Source: Halocaridina rubra (Eukaryota; Arthropoda; Malacostraca; Decapoda; Atyidae). Taken from it: 64,000 nt of DNA. Under the pieces are notes generated by a model. The model ran no database searches. It worked only from the letters and a program-made list of their open reading frames with translations, and had not been told where the DNA came from. The stretch spans positions 62,001-126,000 of the forward strand of contig JAXCGZ010017040.1 of NCBI GenBank assembly GCA_037179515.1, in the 5' to 3' direction. Positions 1 through 15,099 of the stretch are shown here, one piece after another. How positions within the stretch are numbered: the stretch's first letter is position 1; the number at the start of each line of letters is the position of its first letter. The translations under genes were made by a program, and so were the position numbers.

Positions 1-374
1 TTGTATTGAATAATTATAATATACACTGCAGATATGATTTTACGTGAGTATAAAACATTACAACCATATTTTAAAATGTCTTATTATAAAGGAGAATTTT
101 TTTTTTTTTTGACAGACTCTTGTAAACAATAATATAGTTTCCATTACAATTCCAGTATATATTAAGTTCATGGTTTTATTTACATATTAGTTTATGTATT
201 TAGTTATTTGAAGGAATTAGATTTAAATTATTTACAAAATTACCAAATACACAGCTGTCAATACAATATTACGTAACAGAGTTTGTTGAGGTTGGCAAAA
301 GAATACAACGTCACACAGCAATAGACTGAGAAGAAGAGTCATTCAGTTCACTCTCGTACGCCATACTGTTTCTC

Positions 375-545
375 GTGCTCAACTGCTGTGATTACGTAAT
401 TTCAAAACGATTGAAATCAAGATGTAATTATGTGCTTTGGCTGGATGACCAGCATCAACAGCACATCCCAGTGAGCCTTCTGTTGATTCAGGAAAAAGCA
501 AAAAGATTGTTTATTGCCGAAAAAAGGAAAGGGGGGAAGAAGCAT
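375..545 (+). pseudogene. Possible Tigger/CENP-B-type DNA-binding domain remnant
   Basis: Frame contains LWLDDQHQQHIPVSLLLIQE followed by KAKRLF. The pattern W..D....IP.S...IQ.KA..LF is that of the second helix-turn-helix (HTH_Tnp_Tc5) of Tigger transposases. The following residues do not continue the family and run into a (TA)n array, so it is a decayed fragment. Opposite strand to the N-terminal remnant at 1009-1158. Confidence 0.4.
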
Positions 546-647
546 CAACTACTTCCAGGTTGTATGCCATATTACTGTTCTTGCGGTCATTCGCTGGTGT
601 TAAGCGGTTTGATCCTGACGAAAATGGAAAATGTGTATTTGAGGATG

Positions 648-651
<4 letters not shown>

Positions 652-733
<82 letters not shown>
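652..733. repeat. (TA)n microsatellite, 82 bp
   Basis: Pure TA; joins the Tigger-like derivative starting at 735. Confidence 0.97.
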
Positions 734-734
<1 letters not shown>

Positions 735-736
<2 letters not shown>

Positions 737-1760
737 TTACCTCCCTTATCGCAGTAGTTCGGTTCCGGGACCCGGCGCGAACCAGGAAATCGGCGGAGTA
801 GGATCTGCCTATATGTACATAGATATTTTAATGTATCTTTACGTTTACACTGTATAAACCCTCCCTGTACTGTTAAAAAAACACCCTTTACATTATAAAT
901 AACAGCAAGCAACGTAATTTTTTATGAAAGTGATAGGAAAACTTACCGTGAATGTGGTGATGATGACTTGGCATACATAGGTACAGTATTTTACAATAAT
1001 TTTTACGTTTACATAAAATAGCGGCCAACATCCACAAACTTTTTTCCTTCTTTCAACATATCTAAGAGTTTCACTTTATCTACAATGGTTAACCTTTTTC
1101 TTTGCCGCTTAGGCTCACTACAAGAAGCCTTAGAAGATGAAGGATGCTTGGGAGGCATTGCAAAGGTTAAAATATGCGAGTAAAATAATCACAAGCAAAA
1201 CATATTAATAATACTAAGCACAATGTGAATGGCGCAGACGAGTGAGGCGAGACAATAGAAGATGGTGGAAGCCTTTGTCCGAAACGCTGATAGCAGTATC
1301 ATATTTTACATGTTGCAATAATGTTAGTATTTACGTTTTTTACTGTTTTATTATTCTTAGGCTAAGAAATATGTTTGTTTTATCAATAAAATCATGAAAC
1401 TACTGGAAATATAAATATATATGCCAGCTCACATAGCTGCGACCCCAATACATTGTACGCTATGGAACACAAGCAAAATGTTTAATAAGCACAACGTGAA
1501 CGGCGCACACGTGAGTTAGACTGAACGAGTCCTTGTCCAAAACGCTGATAGCGGTATCGTATTTTACATGTTGCAGTACTGTTAGTATTTATGTTTACTA
1601 TATTTTACTGTTTTATTATTCTTAGGCTAATAAATGCGTTTTTTTTATCAATAAAATCATGAAACTACTGGAAATATATATATATATGCTAGCTCACGTA
1701 GCTGCGACCCCAATACATTGTACGCTATCGAACACTTTCGCACGATGCAATACTGTGAGT
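735..1760 (-). mobile_element. Pogo/Tigger-like derivative with transposase N-terminus
   Basis: Left end GTGTTACCTCCCTTATCGC abuts a (TA)n array and resembles the terminal repeats of the neighbouring elements. It holds the transposase start on the minus strand (1009-1158) and a duplicated block of about 271 bp (anchors at 1216 and 1487, AAGCACAATGTGAATGGCGC and variant). The right end is not clear. Confidence 0.5.
1009..1158 (-). pseudogene. Tigger-like transposase N-terminal remnant, 49 codons
   Basis: Starts MPPKHPSSSKASCSEPKR, continues KRLTIVDKVKLLDMLKEGKK and FVDVGRYFM, then TAA. This is the typical start of pogo/Tigger transposases: basic leader followed by the first helices of a psq/CENP-B-type helix-turn-helix. 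Family transposases are several hundred residues, so this is a truncated relic. Only motif recognition supports it. Confidence 0.6.
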
Positions 1761-1990
1761 TCTACTGTACGTACGTATATCATTCAGCTATTAGTACAAT
1801 GTATATTAATTTAAAATTCAGTTACTTATTTGATGCTTGTACAAAATCTATTGTATGTATTCATTGTAATTTGGACCAAATATTCCTTTTGTAAAGATTA
1901 TACTGTACTTTTCAAAAGAGGTGGTCAATAAACGCATCTATCTATCTATCAATCTAAATTTATGTTTTTTTTACTATTGTTTACTGTTTT

Positions 1991-2192
1991 GTAGTCGCCG
2001 TGGCTCATTCGGTAGCGTCTCCGACTCTGAGGCGTCAGGTCGAGGGTTCGCGCCCCGTCACGGTCTGAGGTTAGCAAAGGCATGCACTCAGCGTAAGGAT
2101 TACATCTGCCAAAACAAGTCCTTCGCAAGAAGGCAACCGTCCTAGCCCTTGGTTGATAAGGGAGTCCGTGACGTAAAACCGGAACACTATTT
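1991..2192 (+). mobile_element. tRNA-derived SINE, family A
   Basis: Flanked by an 11-bp duplication TTTACTGTTTT (1980-1990 and 2193-2203). Head GCCGTGGCTCATTCGGTAGC (A box) and GGTCGAGGGTTCGCGCCC (B box) are tRNA-like; body CTTCGCAAGAAGGCAACCGT; end GTGACGTAAAACCGGAAC. Copies at 27.7 and 46.1 kb. Confidence 0.85.
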
Positions 2193-2341
2193 TTTACTGT
2201 TTTATTATTCGTAGGCTGGGAAATAATTTTTTTTATCAATTAGATAATGAAATATGTTTTTTCAATAAAAAAATGAAAATACTGAATTTTTTTTTTAATA
2301 TTTTAATATTTTTGCATATACCCATGAAATAAAATAATAAT

Positions 2342-2345
<4 letters not shown>

Positions 2346-2386
<41 letters not shown>
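2346..2386. repeat. Poly(A) tract, about 40 bp
   Basis: Uninterrupted A-run. Confidence 0.95.
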
Positions 2387-2388
<2 letters not shown>

Positions 2389-2436
2389 GCGATAGTGAGA
2401 ACACGAACCAAGAAATGCGAATAACCGGGGGAACAC

Positions 2437-3554
<1,118 letters not shown>

Positions 3555-4528
3555 TATATAAGTATTTGGTATACATATGATATGTAATGCGATAAATGTT
3601 GATATAGTGTTGAAGACAAGTATGCGCATAGAGCCAGATGCTGATACGTGAAGGTTCCTAAGTTGGATATGGGGCTGACGATGCAAACCAAACTGGGTTA
3701 TGACAGCTGTTAGGAACGGAACCCTGTCGTAAATCGTGGACGCCCAGTAAAGTACATAAGAAGCTACATTTGTGGGCTTCTCATATACAAAATACTTTAA
3801 GTTAGCACTAAACTTGTATACAAAGAAATACATAAATGAAAGAACAATTTCATTTAATGTTAATTTTATGAAAGGAACCAAGCTCTTAAGATTAAATATA
3901 AATGTATTAATATTTTCCTTTACTGGTCAAATAAACATTACATTATTAACATATCTATCCAAATGGCAACACTAGGTAAAACTGATGGTAATAATTTGGA
4001 TCCAGAAATTTCCTTTAAATGTTACTCAAGCAGGATAAACTAGATTGCCTTTCCCCATACCAAATTTTAAAACAAAAATTATGAACTACAAATTTACAAT
4101 CTTGTCCCTGTAATTCAAGAGGGTGTAGGCCTCAGATATATGGTACCTATGTAGCTGGGCTCTGTGCTATCACTGTCCCTTGCCTCTGCATTTCATTCGA
4201 CCTTAAACTTTTAATGCAAAGGCTTATCAACTCAAAAATGCATGAATTAGAGTGGGTAAAATTAAATTAACTAAAATTAACTACCTGGTTCCTCAAAAAT
4301 TTACCTTGCAACAGTTACTACCATGTCTCACAGGCTAGGATTCATTTGTACTGCCTGCCAGAGGAAATAAAATCTATTATTTTTCATAATTTTTTTCTAG
4401 GTATGGGCGAGCATAAATCACATAGGCTGTAAGTAAGGAGTGCCAGCATATTGCTCATTTTCTTCACAGAAGAAGCACAGAGAAATAGGATTTCCAGAGC
4501 TGATTCAGATCTAACTTATTGCGTTATA

Positions 4529-5785
4529 CAGTAATCCCACGCTATATCGCGATTCACCTACCGCGAATTCAGTGCATAGCGGATTTTTTGGCAAGAAAAA
4601 AATAAAAATAAATAAAATGATTGTGACACCAGGACGGGCCAAAAAATAATAAATAAAACAGCCTTTAACGGGCCTAGGCACGAAGAATACAAAAAGAAAA
4701 ACAGAGACGGAGAGTGTAATGACCTGTCAGATGTGAAGGGATTATAAAAAGATGTGTAATGAATATCCAAGAATATTCAGTGTAGCTGGTGCCATGAACC
4801 ATCTTAAAAATGCACCCTCCTTTGCAGCTTTCAAAGGTAATCTATGTAGTATTCTTTTGGACAAATAGTTGCTGCTCACACATAACCTAAACTTAATGAT
4901 TTAATGCAATTTCCCTAAACACTGACCTCTCTATATGTAAACTGATATCAATTTCTCTGTTCTGTTAAGAACTAATTATTCTCATTGTAAGGAAAACAAA
5001 TATGGTGATGATGCCAATAATAACGATACTGTATTGAGTATTATTGTTGCTACTTTATTATTAACATTTTCATTACAGCATTATTATTTTCTAGGAAAGC
5101 TACATTTAATTTATATGTATGTATTACCCTCTTACTTATTAGTTCAATTACATGTCATGTCTACTTATAAGTCACTTTTAATCTTAGAAGAATAACCATT
5201 GTACAAAAATGGAAATAAATGTTTGTTTGTTTGCCTCCGTATCAGCTGAAGCTTATTCAGGCACAATATCTTACTCATAAAATATTTATTTACTCACCCT
5301 ATTTGGGGTTTATCTATTTTCAAGATTATAGATTATTATTAATATTCCTTGGTTCTAAACATTATTGTATCTATCGACCTTGCTGCACAAAATCTTAACG
5401 TAAATAAAGTCAGCTGAGGGAAAAAGAAAATGCATACAATTCGTTCAAAGAAAATGTATATCGTACTATACATGGGAAACTTAAATTAAATATATATATT
5501 CTCTACACTCTACTTCCCTGACGATATTATATTGAAAGTTTGTGTGCTGTTTGTTCTTAATGCTTTTTTTCAATCTTCATAATATCACGTTCATATAAAT
5601 TTACGCTTGCACGCTGTTATTAATACTGTAAAGGGTGGTTTGTTTACAGTGCAGGGAGGGTTTATAGAGTACAGGTAATAATAAATGTAAAATACCTATA
5701 AAAAATATGGTGCTCCTACTTCGAAATTTTTCACCTATCGCGGCGGTCCCGGAACGGAACCCCCGCGATAAATGAGGGAGCACTG
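4529..5785. mobile_element. Non-autonomous pogo/Tigger-like element, 1.26 kb
   Basis: Left end CAGTAATCCCACGCTATATC, right end complement CAGTGCTCCCTCATTTATCG, flanked by TA. The right half (5260-5600) matches 13080-13370 and the 180-bp tandem unit at 12.4-13.1 kb in inverse orientation. No transposase frame. A SINE sits inside its left end. Confidence 0.65.
4617..4800 (-). mobile_element. SINE, family D, inside a Tigger-like element
   Basis: GATTGTGACACCAGGACGGG tail side, AATGACCTGTCAGATGTGAA body; lies just inside the left terminal repeat of the 4529-5785 element. Confidence 0.65.
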
Positions 5786-5949
5786 TATACAGTATCTATA
5801 AATAACTTACATTGTTTACGATATCTTTTTTTTAATAAGTAGAATTATTCGTAAGTTGTGTTTGGGAAAAAAAAAATCCTGTTCAGTATATCCACTCTTC
5901 TTTTTTTAAACGAGGATAGGTTCACAGAGGGCACTTGTTATACAAATTT

Positions 5950-6330
5950 CGTATAATTGTACATTTTCATAAGGTGTAATGATAAAAGGCTTGGTTACGT
6001 TCCACAAGTGTGTATAAACACAATACCTAAGAAATAAGCTAGTTAAACACATTTTACAAGTACATAAGCAAGCTGAAATACATATGTAAGCTAAAAATAA
6101 ATATCAAAGATATACAGATAAAAAAATAAACAAATTAACTCACTCCATATATGCTGGAAAACAGGAATACTGGTACAGGCGTGCATAGGCAGTGAGCAGT
6201 TGACTTAAGCGGTAGGAGAGGGAGGAGTGAGTGGGAGAACTGACCCGTGGTCGTGCTTAGGGTGCATGCTTGCATGATTCTTACTGACACACAAGCGTGT
6301 ATACGAGGTGCTTGAACAAACACGCCACAC
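5950..6330. repeat. Dispersed repeat shared with 13560-13830
   Basis: TTGGTTACGTTCCACAAGTG and the AAGCGGTAGGAGAGGGAGGA stretch are inverse matches to sequence at 12.6-13.8 kb. Probably another piece of the Tigger-related family. No gene. Confidence 0.4.
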
Positions 6331-6399
6331 TAGGCATACTTAAAGATAACCACGAGCGCTATTCGTGTAATTTGAATTTTTTAAATTATTATTGACGAC

Positions 6400-8970
6400 A
6401 CGCATTATTCCAATTTCACGTATTCTAAGCATGTGTAAAAAAAAGAAGAGACCACTACTGTACAGTACTTAGCTAAAGACACAACTACTACATAAAACAA
6501 TGTATACAGTATTAATTAGCTTTAATACATTAATAATAATATAATATTGCAGTACACTACAGTAATACATAAACACATGGGTTGGTTTTTGTTCGAAATT
6601 CAGTTGTCCATAAGTAGGGGAGCTTCTGTATACGATTTAAATGAATGTGGCTATGTTGACATTCTTGACCTTAAATTATTTTTCACTGTAATCAACCCCT
6701 CTAAATTTCCCATAATAACCATTATAGACAGAATGCCAAAGAGGAAATCATGGGTTATATTGAAGATTTACAAAGATTTCTTAAGTGCCTGGGGTTTGCT
6801 GAAGCCCACAGAGGAGTTCAGAAGTAATTCTCATGGGAGCTTGAAACATGGGTGGTATAAAGAATACGCAGGACATGTAGTACCTCAAATTTTTTAAAAG
6901 GTACACATATGTTTACTTTCACAGCCCAATTAGGAAGAATTCTCATTAATATATTAGATTAGGTTAAGCTTAGTTAAAGTTAATTAGTTTAGTTCATCCC
7001 ATTTGCAAGGCGAGTAGTAATGGAATTCATTAAGAAGATTTTTATATATCTTTTCAATGTTTTGCATTTTCATGCCACTTGCTAGGGTATGTAAGTAATC
7101 ATTTACCAAAGTAACTCCTGCTAGCTAGCTCAATGTAACAAAATCTAGTACCCCGATGATAATAGTGTACTGTGATCCAAAGTGCCAAATGGAAAATTAT
7201 GGTCTATGTTCTTCGTTTACAAAGGGAATCTTTTACTGGCCATAAAACAGCAGGGGAGTGGGGGGGGGGATGTTGGGCTTAGGCAAGTGTGCCAAAGCTA
7301 TCTATATTAGTCCCAGTAACAAAACAAGACAAGTGTGTGTAAATGTAATGACGGCAGGTTGAAAAATTGACACTATCATACCTATCTCATCCCCGCTTGT
7401 TTTATGTAGTTTTAGTAGGTCATGTTATATTAAGACTTTTAATGTGTTTTTAACGAATTTGACCTTCAAAATCGTCATAATTTATTAATCTTTTGGTTAG
7501 GTTACGAATAGTTACAGACTGTTTAGAAGGATCGATTCGTTTATACACACCTAAAAAAAATAAATACAATAAAAAATCCAAAAGGATGGGTGTAATCATA
7601 GAAATTAACAAAATGTAAATTATTTAAGACAAAAGATACCTTTAAATGGATATACTAATGGGGTTTCAGTTACAAACAACTTCCCTTTGGTATTATTTTC
7701 TTAACTGCACCAGCCTTATTTGACTGTCAGAAAGACGTTAGTTGCCATACTATTTGGTTAAATGAGAAACCAAAAGCCTTATAATATCAGTAGAAAGTAA
7801 AGTTGAGATTCGTTTTATGCACCCCTTCCAAAGCCTATGAGAGAAATAGTATTAGCAAGTCTTCCTGGATTGTGCTGTACTGTTGTATAACACCCAAATT
7901 TACTCTCTTAAGGTATGTAAGGCTTCAAATTTGAGTTAGGTTAGTTAACATACGTACCCACTGCCACACATCCATATCGGCCCTATTATAAAATAAGTTA
8001 TTTCCGAAAAAAAAAACATTATCAAATTCTTTCAAAACAAAAATTTTTCAGAAAAATATTAGCTCATCCAAAAATTGAAGGCGTGCATAAAACAAATCTT
8101 AACCATAACTAGTTTACACATTCCAAGAGCTAACATTCCAGTGTCGTAATGGTTGGTTCGTCAAAACGAAATCGAGGTAAAAGTGTAAATATTTAATGAA
8201 AAAAAAAATCTAACTGAAAAATGTCTACCTTAACATACAAATACTGACCCAACTCCGTCAAAGCCGTGTCTGGTACTTCAACAACAACAAAAGAACTATT
8301 ATGACGGCAATCCATCTTATATTCCTTATGTACAGTTCTCATATATAAGATTACCTGTAAGGCCGTTCCTTATGTATATAAAATACATATGAAATCAAGA
8401 GACAAAGCACCGAAGTCCTCTGTGATCGCCCAGCGCTTGGTCTGTCTTTCTCGCCAAAGTTACTAAAATTTCCTTAAGTTTGGGATAAAAAATTTAACAT
8501 GCTCATTTCCCTAAAAGAGGCATCACGCGTTCGTTATTTGCAACTTTTAATGTTTCAGCTGAAGCATATCTTGAATTTCAATTCATCGTCAAGAAAAAAA
8601 AAAATAACAGGCATTTTCAAATATTCCACTAACACAGAACTTCAATCATGGGTTGTTATACCCCCGATTCCTAAAATCCCCAAATACAAGGAAATTTCCC
8701 TCTACTGGAGACTAGAGACCCAACGAGGTAGACACAAAGTATTAACAACTAATTATAACAAGAAATAATAATTGATGCAGACAACAATATACACAGACAG
8801 ACACTCCAATACTATGGGAACAATTCCTGACCTGTTTTATGATAGATTACGGTCAAATTCTTGACCAAAACGATAAACGAAAATGGTTGAGCACTAAAGC
8901 TTACACTCTCACAGTTTGTGGTGGCGTTGTTAACCATTTGGCCAATCAGAGCTGACTGCATCTACGTTAT
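6400..8970. other. Stretch without a recognised gene
   Basis: Open frames at 6547-6897 (116 codons) and 8499-8768 (89 codons) match nothing I recognise and lack splice or promoter context. The rest is AT-rich unique-looking sequence with stray GTTAGGTTA-type motifs. Confidence 0.5.
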
Positions 8971-8972
8971 CT

Positions 8973-9026
8973 ATATGAAAGTTATACCAAAACAACCAAT
9001 TGGTTGTTTTGGTATAACTTTCATAT
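8973..9026. repeat. Perfect 54-bp palindrome with no spacer
   Basis: 27-bp arms; the left begins ATATGAAAGTTATACC and the centre is CCAATTGG at 8996-9003. Checked base by base. Immediately followed by a 225-bp AT-rich imperfect (TA)n tract. Confidence 0.95.
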
Positions 9027-9159
9027 GATTAATATTATATATATAATATTATATATAATATATATATATATTATATATATATATATATAATATACCTTCT
9101 AATATATATATATATAAATATATATATATCTATATATATATATAATATATATATAATAT

Positions 9160-9249
<90 letters not shown>

Positions 9250-9252
9250 TTA
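9027..9252. repeat. Imperfect (TA)n tract with AATATT interruptions
   Basis: About 225 bp almost only A and T, many short inverted repeats; follows the 54-bp palindrome. Confidence 0.95.
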
Positions 9253-9524
9253 TTCTATTTGTTATTAGTGAGATGAGAGAATAAGACTAATCTTGTCATG
9301 GTCCCACCTCAACTTATTTTTCCAAGCGTTGGACTTAGCTGTGGTTGAAGCCAGTTCGAGCACTATAATTCAACTAATGTATTCAATTAAATACAGATTT
9401 TCCATTTCCATGGTTACTTCATCCCTGTTATTATCAATTGGTTCCTGGTTCCTCGTACAATCCACTCTGGTACTTGATATGGAAGCCCATCAGTGAAACA
9501 CATACAAAAAATTACGCCATATTT

Positions 9525-11863
9525 CGGATTCTAACTGGACCAAGCTCGTAACTTCCCGTCTCCTGGTCGGTTCCATTTTGTAATGAGGGATACTTATCAT
9601 ACTTGTCCTTAAAACTATGGATTGAGTTAGCATTAACTACCTCCTCGCTTAGAAAATTCCAATTATAAACAACTCTTACTGTAAAAAAAGTACTTCCTTA
9701 CATCATGCAAATAAGTTTTCTAACGAAGCTGCAAACTATGACCTCTACTTCAAGTGCCAGCCATATCATAATATCGATCCCTATCCACTCTGCCATAACC
9801 ATGAAGGAATTTAAAACTGTCACCATATACCCCCCTTATACTATTAGCTTCGAGTGATGGTAAGTTTAATTCCCTCAGCCTCTCCTCATAACTGAGATTG
9901 CGTATTTCTGGCACCAGTTTCGTGGCATGTCTTTGAACTTTTCTCAGCTTTACAATGTACTTTTTCAAGTGTGGATTCCAAAAGGAAGCTGCATATTCAA
10001 GCTTTGGCCTCACATAGGTTACATAAATATTCCTAAACATTTTATTGTCCATGTGCCTGAAGGCTACCCTTACATTTGCTAAGAAAGCATATGCTGCCCT
10101 TACTATGTCATTTATATGCATTTCTAAAGACAAATCTGACAGTATGTTTACTCCTAAATCTCTCTCATTCTCAGTCTGTTGAAGTGCTGCTCCTGCCATT
10201 GAGTAGTCAAGCTTGGGTCTTCTTGCACTTGTACCCATTCTCATTACCTTACATTTTGAAGTACTGAATTTTATTAGCCAATTTTCTGACCACTCATGCA
10301 GACTATTTAGTGCTTCCTGAGGTTCTCTACCTTTGTTCTCATCTCATACTTTCTTTACAATCTTTGCATCATCTGCAAACATATTCATGAATGAATTTAC
10401 AGACTCTGGTAGGTCAATTAAATATACAAGGAACAATAGTGGCTCTAAAATTGAACCCTGTGGAACACCATCACTAACTCTTCTCCATTCAGACACTGTC
10501 TTACTCTAACTCTCTGTTCCCTTCCTTCTAATTAAGTTTTTATCCATTCCAATACATTTCTACTAATTCTCGCCATTGCTTGCAGTTTCTTAATGAGTCT
10601 CCCCTATGGGACTGTGTCAATTGCTCTCTGGAAGTCAGAGAATATGTAATCTGCCCGGCCAACTCTTCCTGTAAGATGTGGCTTACTTCATCATAAAATT
10701 CAAATAAGTTTGTTACTGTTGATTTACCTTATCTGAAGCCATGTTGTCTCACTGACAAAAAGTTGTATTCCAAGTGAAGAGAGATGTGTGTTCTTAGTAG
10801 TTCGTGACGTAAAACCGAATCCCAGTAGTTTCTCCATAACTTTGCAAATTATGCTGGTAAAGGAAACTGGTCTATAGTTTAGAGCTGTACCCTTTCTTCC
10901 CTTTTTGAAGATAGGTACCACGTTTGCTTGTTTCCAGCATCTTCGAATCTCTCCTGATTCCAGCGACTTTTCAAATATGATACATAGTGCCGCTGATATT
11001 GACTTAGAGCATTTCTCAAGTACATTACGGGATATATCATCAAGACCTGTAGCTTTATGGGCATCTAACTCAATCAGCATTTTGCATACCTCTGTGGCTG
11101 AATAGACAATGTTTTCTAATACTGGTCCAGGAGCTCCTATCTCTGCAATTTCAGGGGGTGGGGTATTTTCTGCTGTAAATACTGACAGACACTCCTTGCT
11201 CAATTCTTTGCAGATCTCTTCATCCGTCTCAGTGATCCTTTCATCCACTCTCTTTAGCTTTAATAACTGTTCTTTTACCTTCAGTTTTCCTCTGATAAAG
11301 CTGTGGAAAAGTTTGGGACTTTCTTTAGTCTTCCAGGTGACATCCCTCTCATAGTCTCTCTCTGCCCCGATTCTTTTACTTAGGTAATCATTTCTTGCTC
11401 TTTTATAAGTCTGCCAGCATTTATGTTTTTTGTCCTCATACCACTCCTTATCTCTCTTACACTCATTATTGAACCATTTCTCTCTGGCATGAATTAGTCC
11501 TATTTTGGTGGAAGGTATGCAACTATCTACTATCTTCCTATATTCCTCACAAAAGATATACATTTCTTGTACATATTTGTTGTTAAATAAGGTCCTCCAG
11601 ACAATAACTGCAAAAAGCTCATTAATTTTGATGTAAACTCCTTCCGGATAGTTCCTCCTTGTGTCCTCATTGCCTCTACTGTCAGGCAGAACATATTCGA
11701 TGATATACTCCATCAACAACACACAGTGGTCACTCTTTCCAACTGGTGGTCCATACTCAATTTTTTCAATATCCAACACGTTATATGTGAATACTAGATC
11801 AAGCAGCGATGGCTCATCCCCACCCCTGGCCCTCATTGGTTTCAGTACATGTTGGTGTAGGAA

Positions 11864-11866
<3 letters not shown>
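9525..11866 (-). mobile_element. CR1-like LINE, 5' part lost into (TA)n
   Basis: Non-LTR retrotransposon pol on the minus strand. From 5': endonuclease end ([28 protein letters not shown]), linker, RT start ([26 protein letters not shown]), catalytic FADDA near 10370, and C-terminus (KLEYAASFWNPHLKKY, LRKVQRHATKLVPEI). Frames are broken near 10740 and 10245. The 3' end lies near 9525, sharing CTTCCCGTCTCCTG with the copy at 62.3 kb. The 5' end stops exactly at the (TA)n array. Confidence 0.8.
10797..10822 (+). mobile_element. Very short family A SINE end inside a CR1-like LINE
   Basis: GTGACGTAAAACCGAATCCC equals the family A 3' end and is absent from the second CR1 copy (22310-22325), where AAACTAC runs on. 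It is bracketed by a short ACTAC/AACTACT repeat. Looks like an extremely 5'-truncated insertion. Confidence 0.45.
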
Positions 11867-13560
<1,694 letters not shown>

Positions 13561-14469
13561 TCACTGCCACCATGCACATCCCAGTGTATGCCTGTTGACC
13601 ACCGTATAACAGAGTGCATTACTTTGTTTACTGTACAGTAATTCTGTATATCTTTTATACTGTACACTATTTACATGTTATTACAAATAACTACAGGTCT
13701 TTCTGCTTTGTTATGTACTTATGAAATATGTTTTACTTATCTTATATCTTTGGTATAGTGTGTCTATGGACGGTTGTGGAACGTATCAATGCCCATTATC
13801 ATTGTTTCTTATGAAAAATTACTCGTTAAATTATTCGAAAATTACAATTCGCGGCACATCTGAGAACTTACCTTCGCGTTATTCTGAGAACTAGGTGTAT
13901 ACACTAAAAGTGATCGTTTATTTTCATCTTTCATGAAAAGACTGTGCCGATTATGACCATATCAAAATCCTATCCACAGATTCAAAAGCTCCTCTTTTTG
14001 ATGATAATTTTATCATTAACATATACACTTGTGTACATGTGAATAACGTAAAAGGACTGTGGGTTGCGCATAGCAGATATTTCAAGGAAATCTATTTCCA
14101 AGATGTGCATGTATTTCCTTTACTGTAAATTATTCCCCTGTCTACGTCCGTATATATTCAGATAGGATATTTATACCCATTCATATTATATTGCTTATGC
14201 ACGGGTATTCATATGAGGTAAGTAACAGGATGTGTAAAGTTCATTCTGAGCCTGTTATGTGTGACCAAGACTGAAAGTGATTATCTAAAATCATACGTAA
14301 ATTAACCTTTCACCTCTTCATTATAAGGAAGTTAAATTGGCCATATAATCAAAGCGGCTGTTGTTCAAGCGATGTTTTGTCTTCTTAGGTCAAATTTAAG
14401 GCCCATAAAAAGATGAAAAATTCATTATTGAAGTACAGTACTCCATACAGCATCATTGTGAGTAAGATG

Positions 14470-14665
14470 CAGTGGCGGCTCATAGCTAAAATTAGTGGGG
14501 ATGCTGCTTCAGAAAATTCTTAGCCATTGTTTTAATATAGAGTAAAAAGAAACAAACATATAAAAATGAAATTTATACATTAAGCTTAAGGATTATATAA
14601 TGTACAAGTATAGTGAAAATAGGGGGTGCTGCAGTTCCGCAATGACTATACACGAGCCGCCACAG
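14470..14665. mobile_element. MITE, 196 bp
   Basis: Ends CAGTGGCGGCTCATAG and, on the other strand, CTGTGGCGGCTCGTG. No open frame. Superfamily not determined; I see no clear target duplication. Confidence 0.6.
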
Positions 14666-15099
14666 GTTACTCAATATTAAAGTTTCAAATGAGAATTCAC
14701 CATACGTAAATATTCCTAACGATATTTCAGGTGGTCATGGGATCCTGACATTGTTATTCAAGTCTGATAACAGCCACTAATGTCCCATGGCGTTAATTGT
14801 TTTAATACTGACATTGATGCTGCTGTAGATATAAGTACAAATAAGCACTAATATTTTCAACAGGCCAAATAAGCTGGAACACAATTTTTAGATATGGGGT
14901 ATAAGGAAGACAATTTAATATCTCCATGAAATGAAATGCACAAGAGTCAGTGTATATTGCTGATGTGTTCCACTGCTCTCCCACTGACAAAGCTACTCTC
15001 ATTTTTTTCTAACTCTTCTGTAAGTGATTCCAGCATTCATGAACCTTGCACTTTACCTCTTTAAAACCCCTGTCTTTTCTACACTCAAAGTATGCAGGG

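Noticed and set aside
1994..2060. Working tRNA gene
   Set aside because: A and B boxes are present, but the body, target duplication and two further copies show it is a SINE head.
6547..6897. 116-codon open frame
   Set aside because: No recognisable domain, no splice partner and AT-rich composition; kept only as unclassified sequence.
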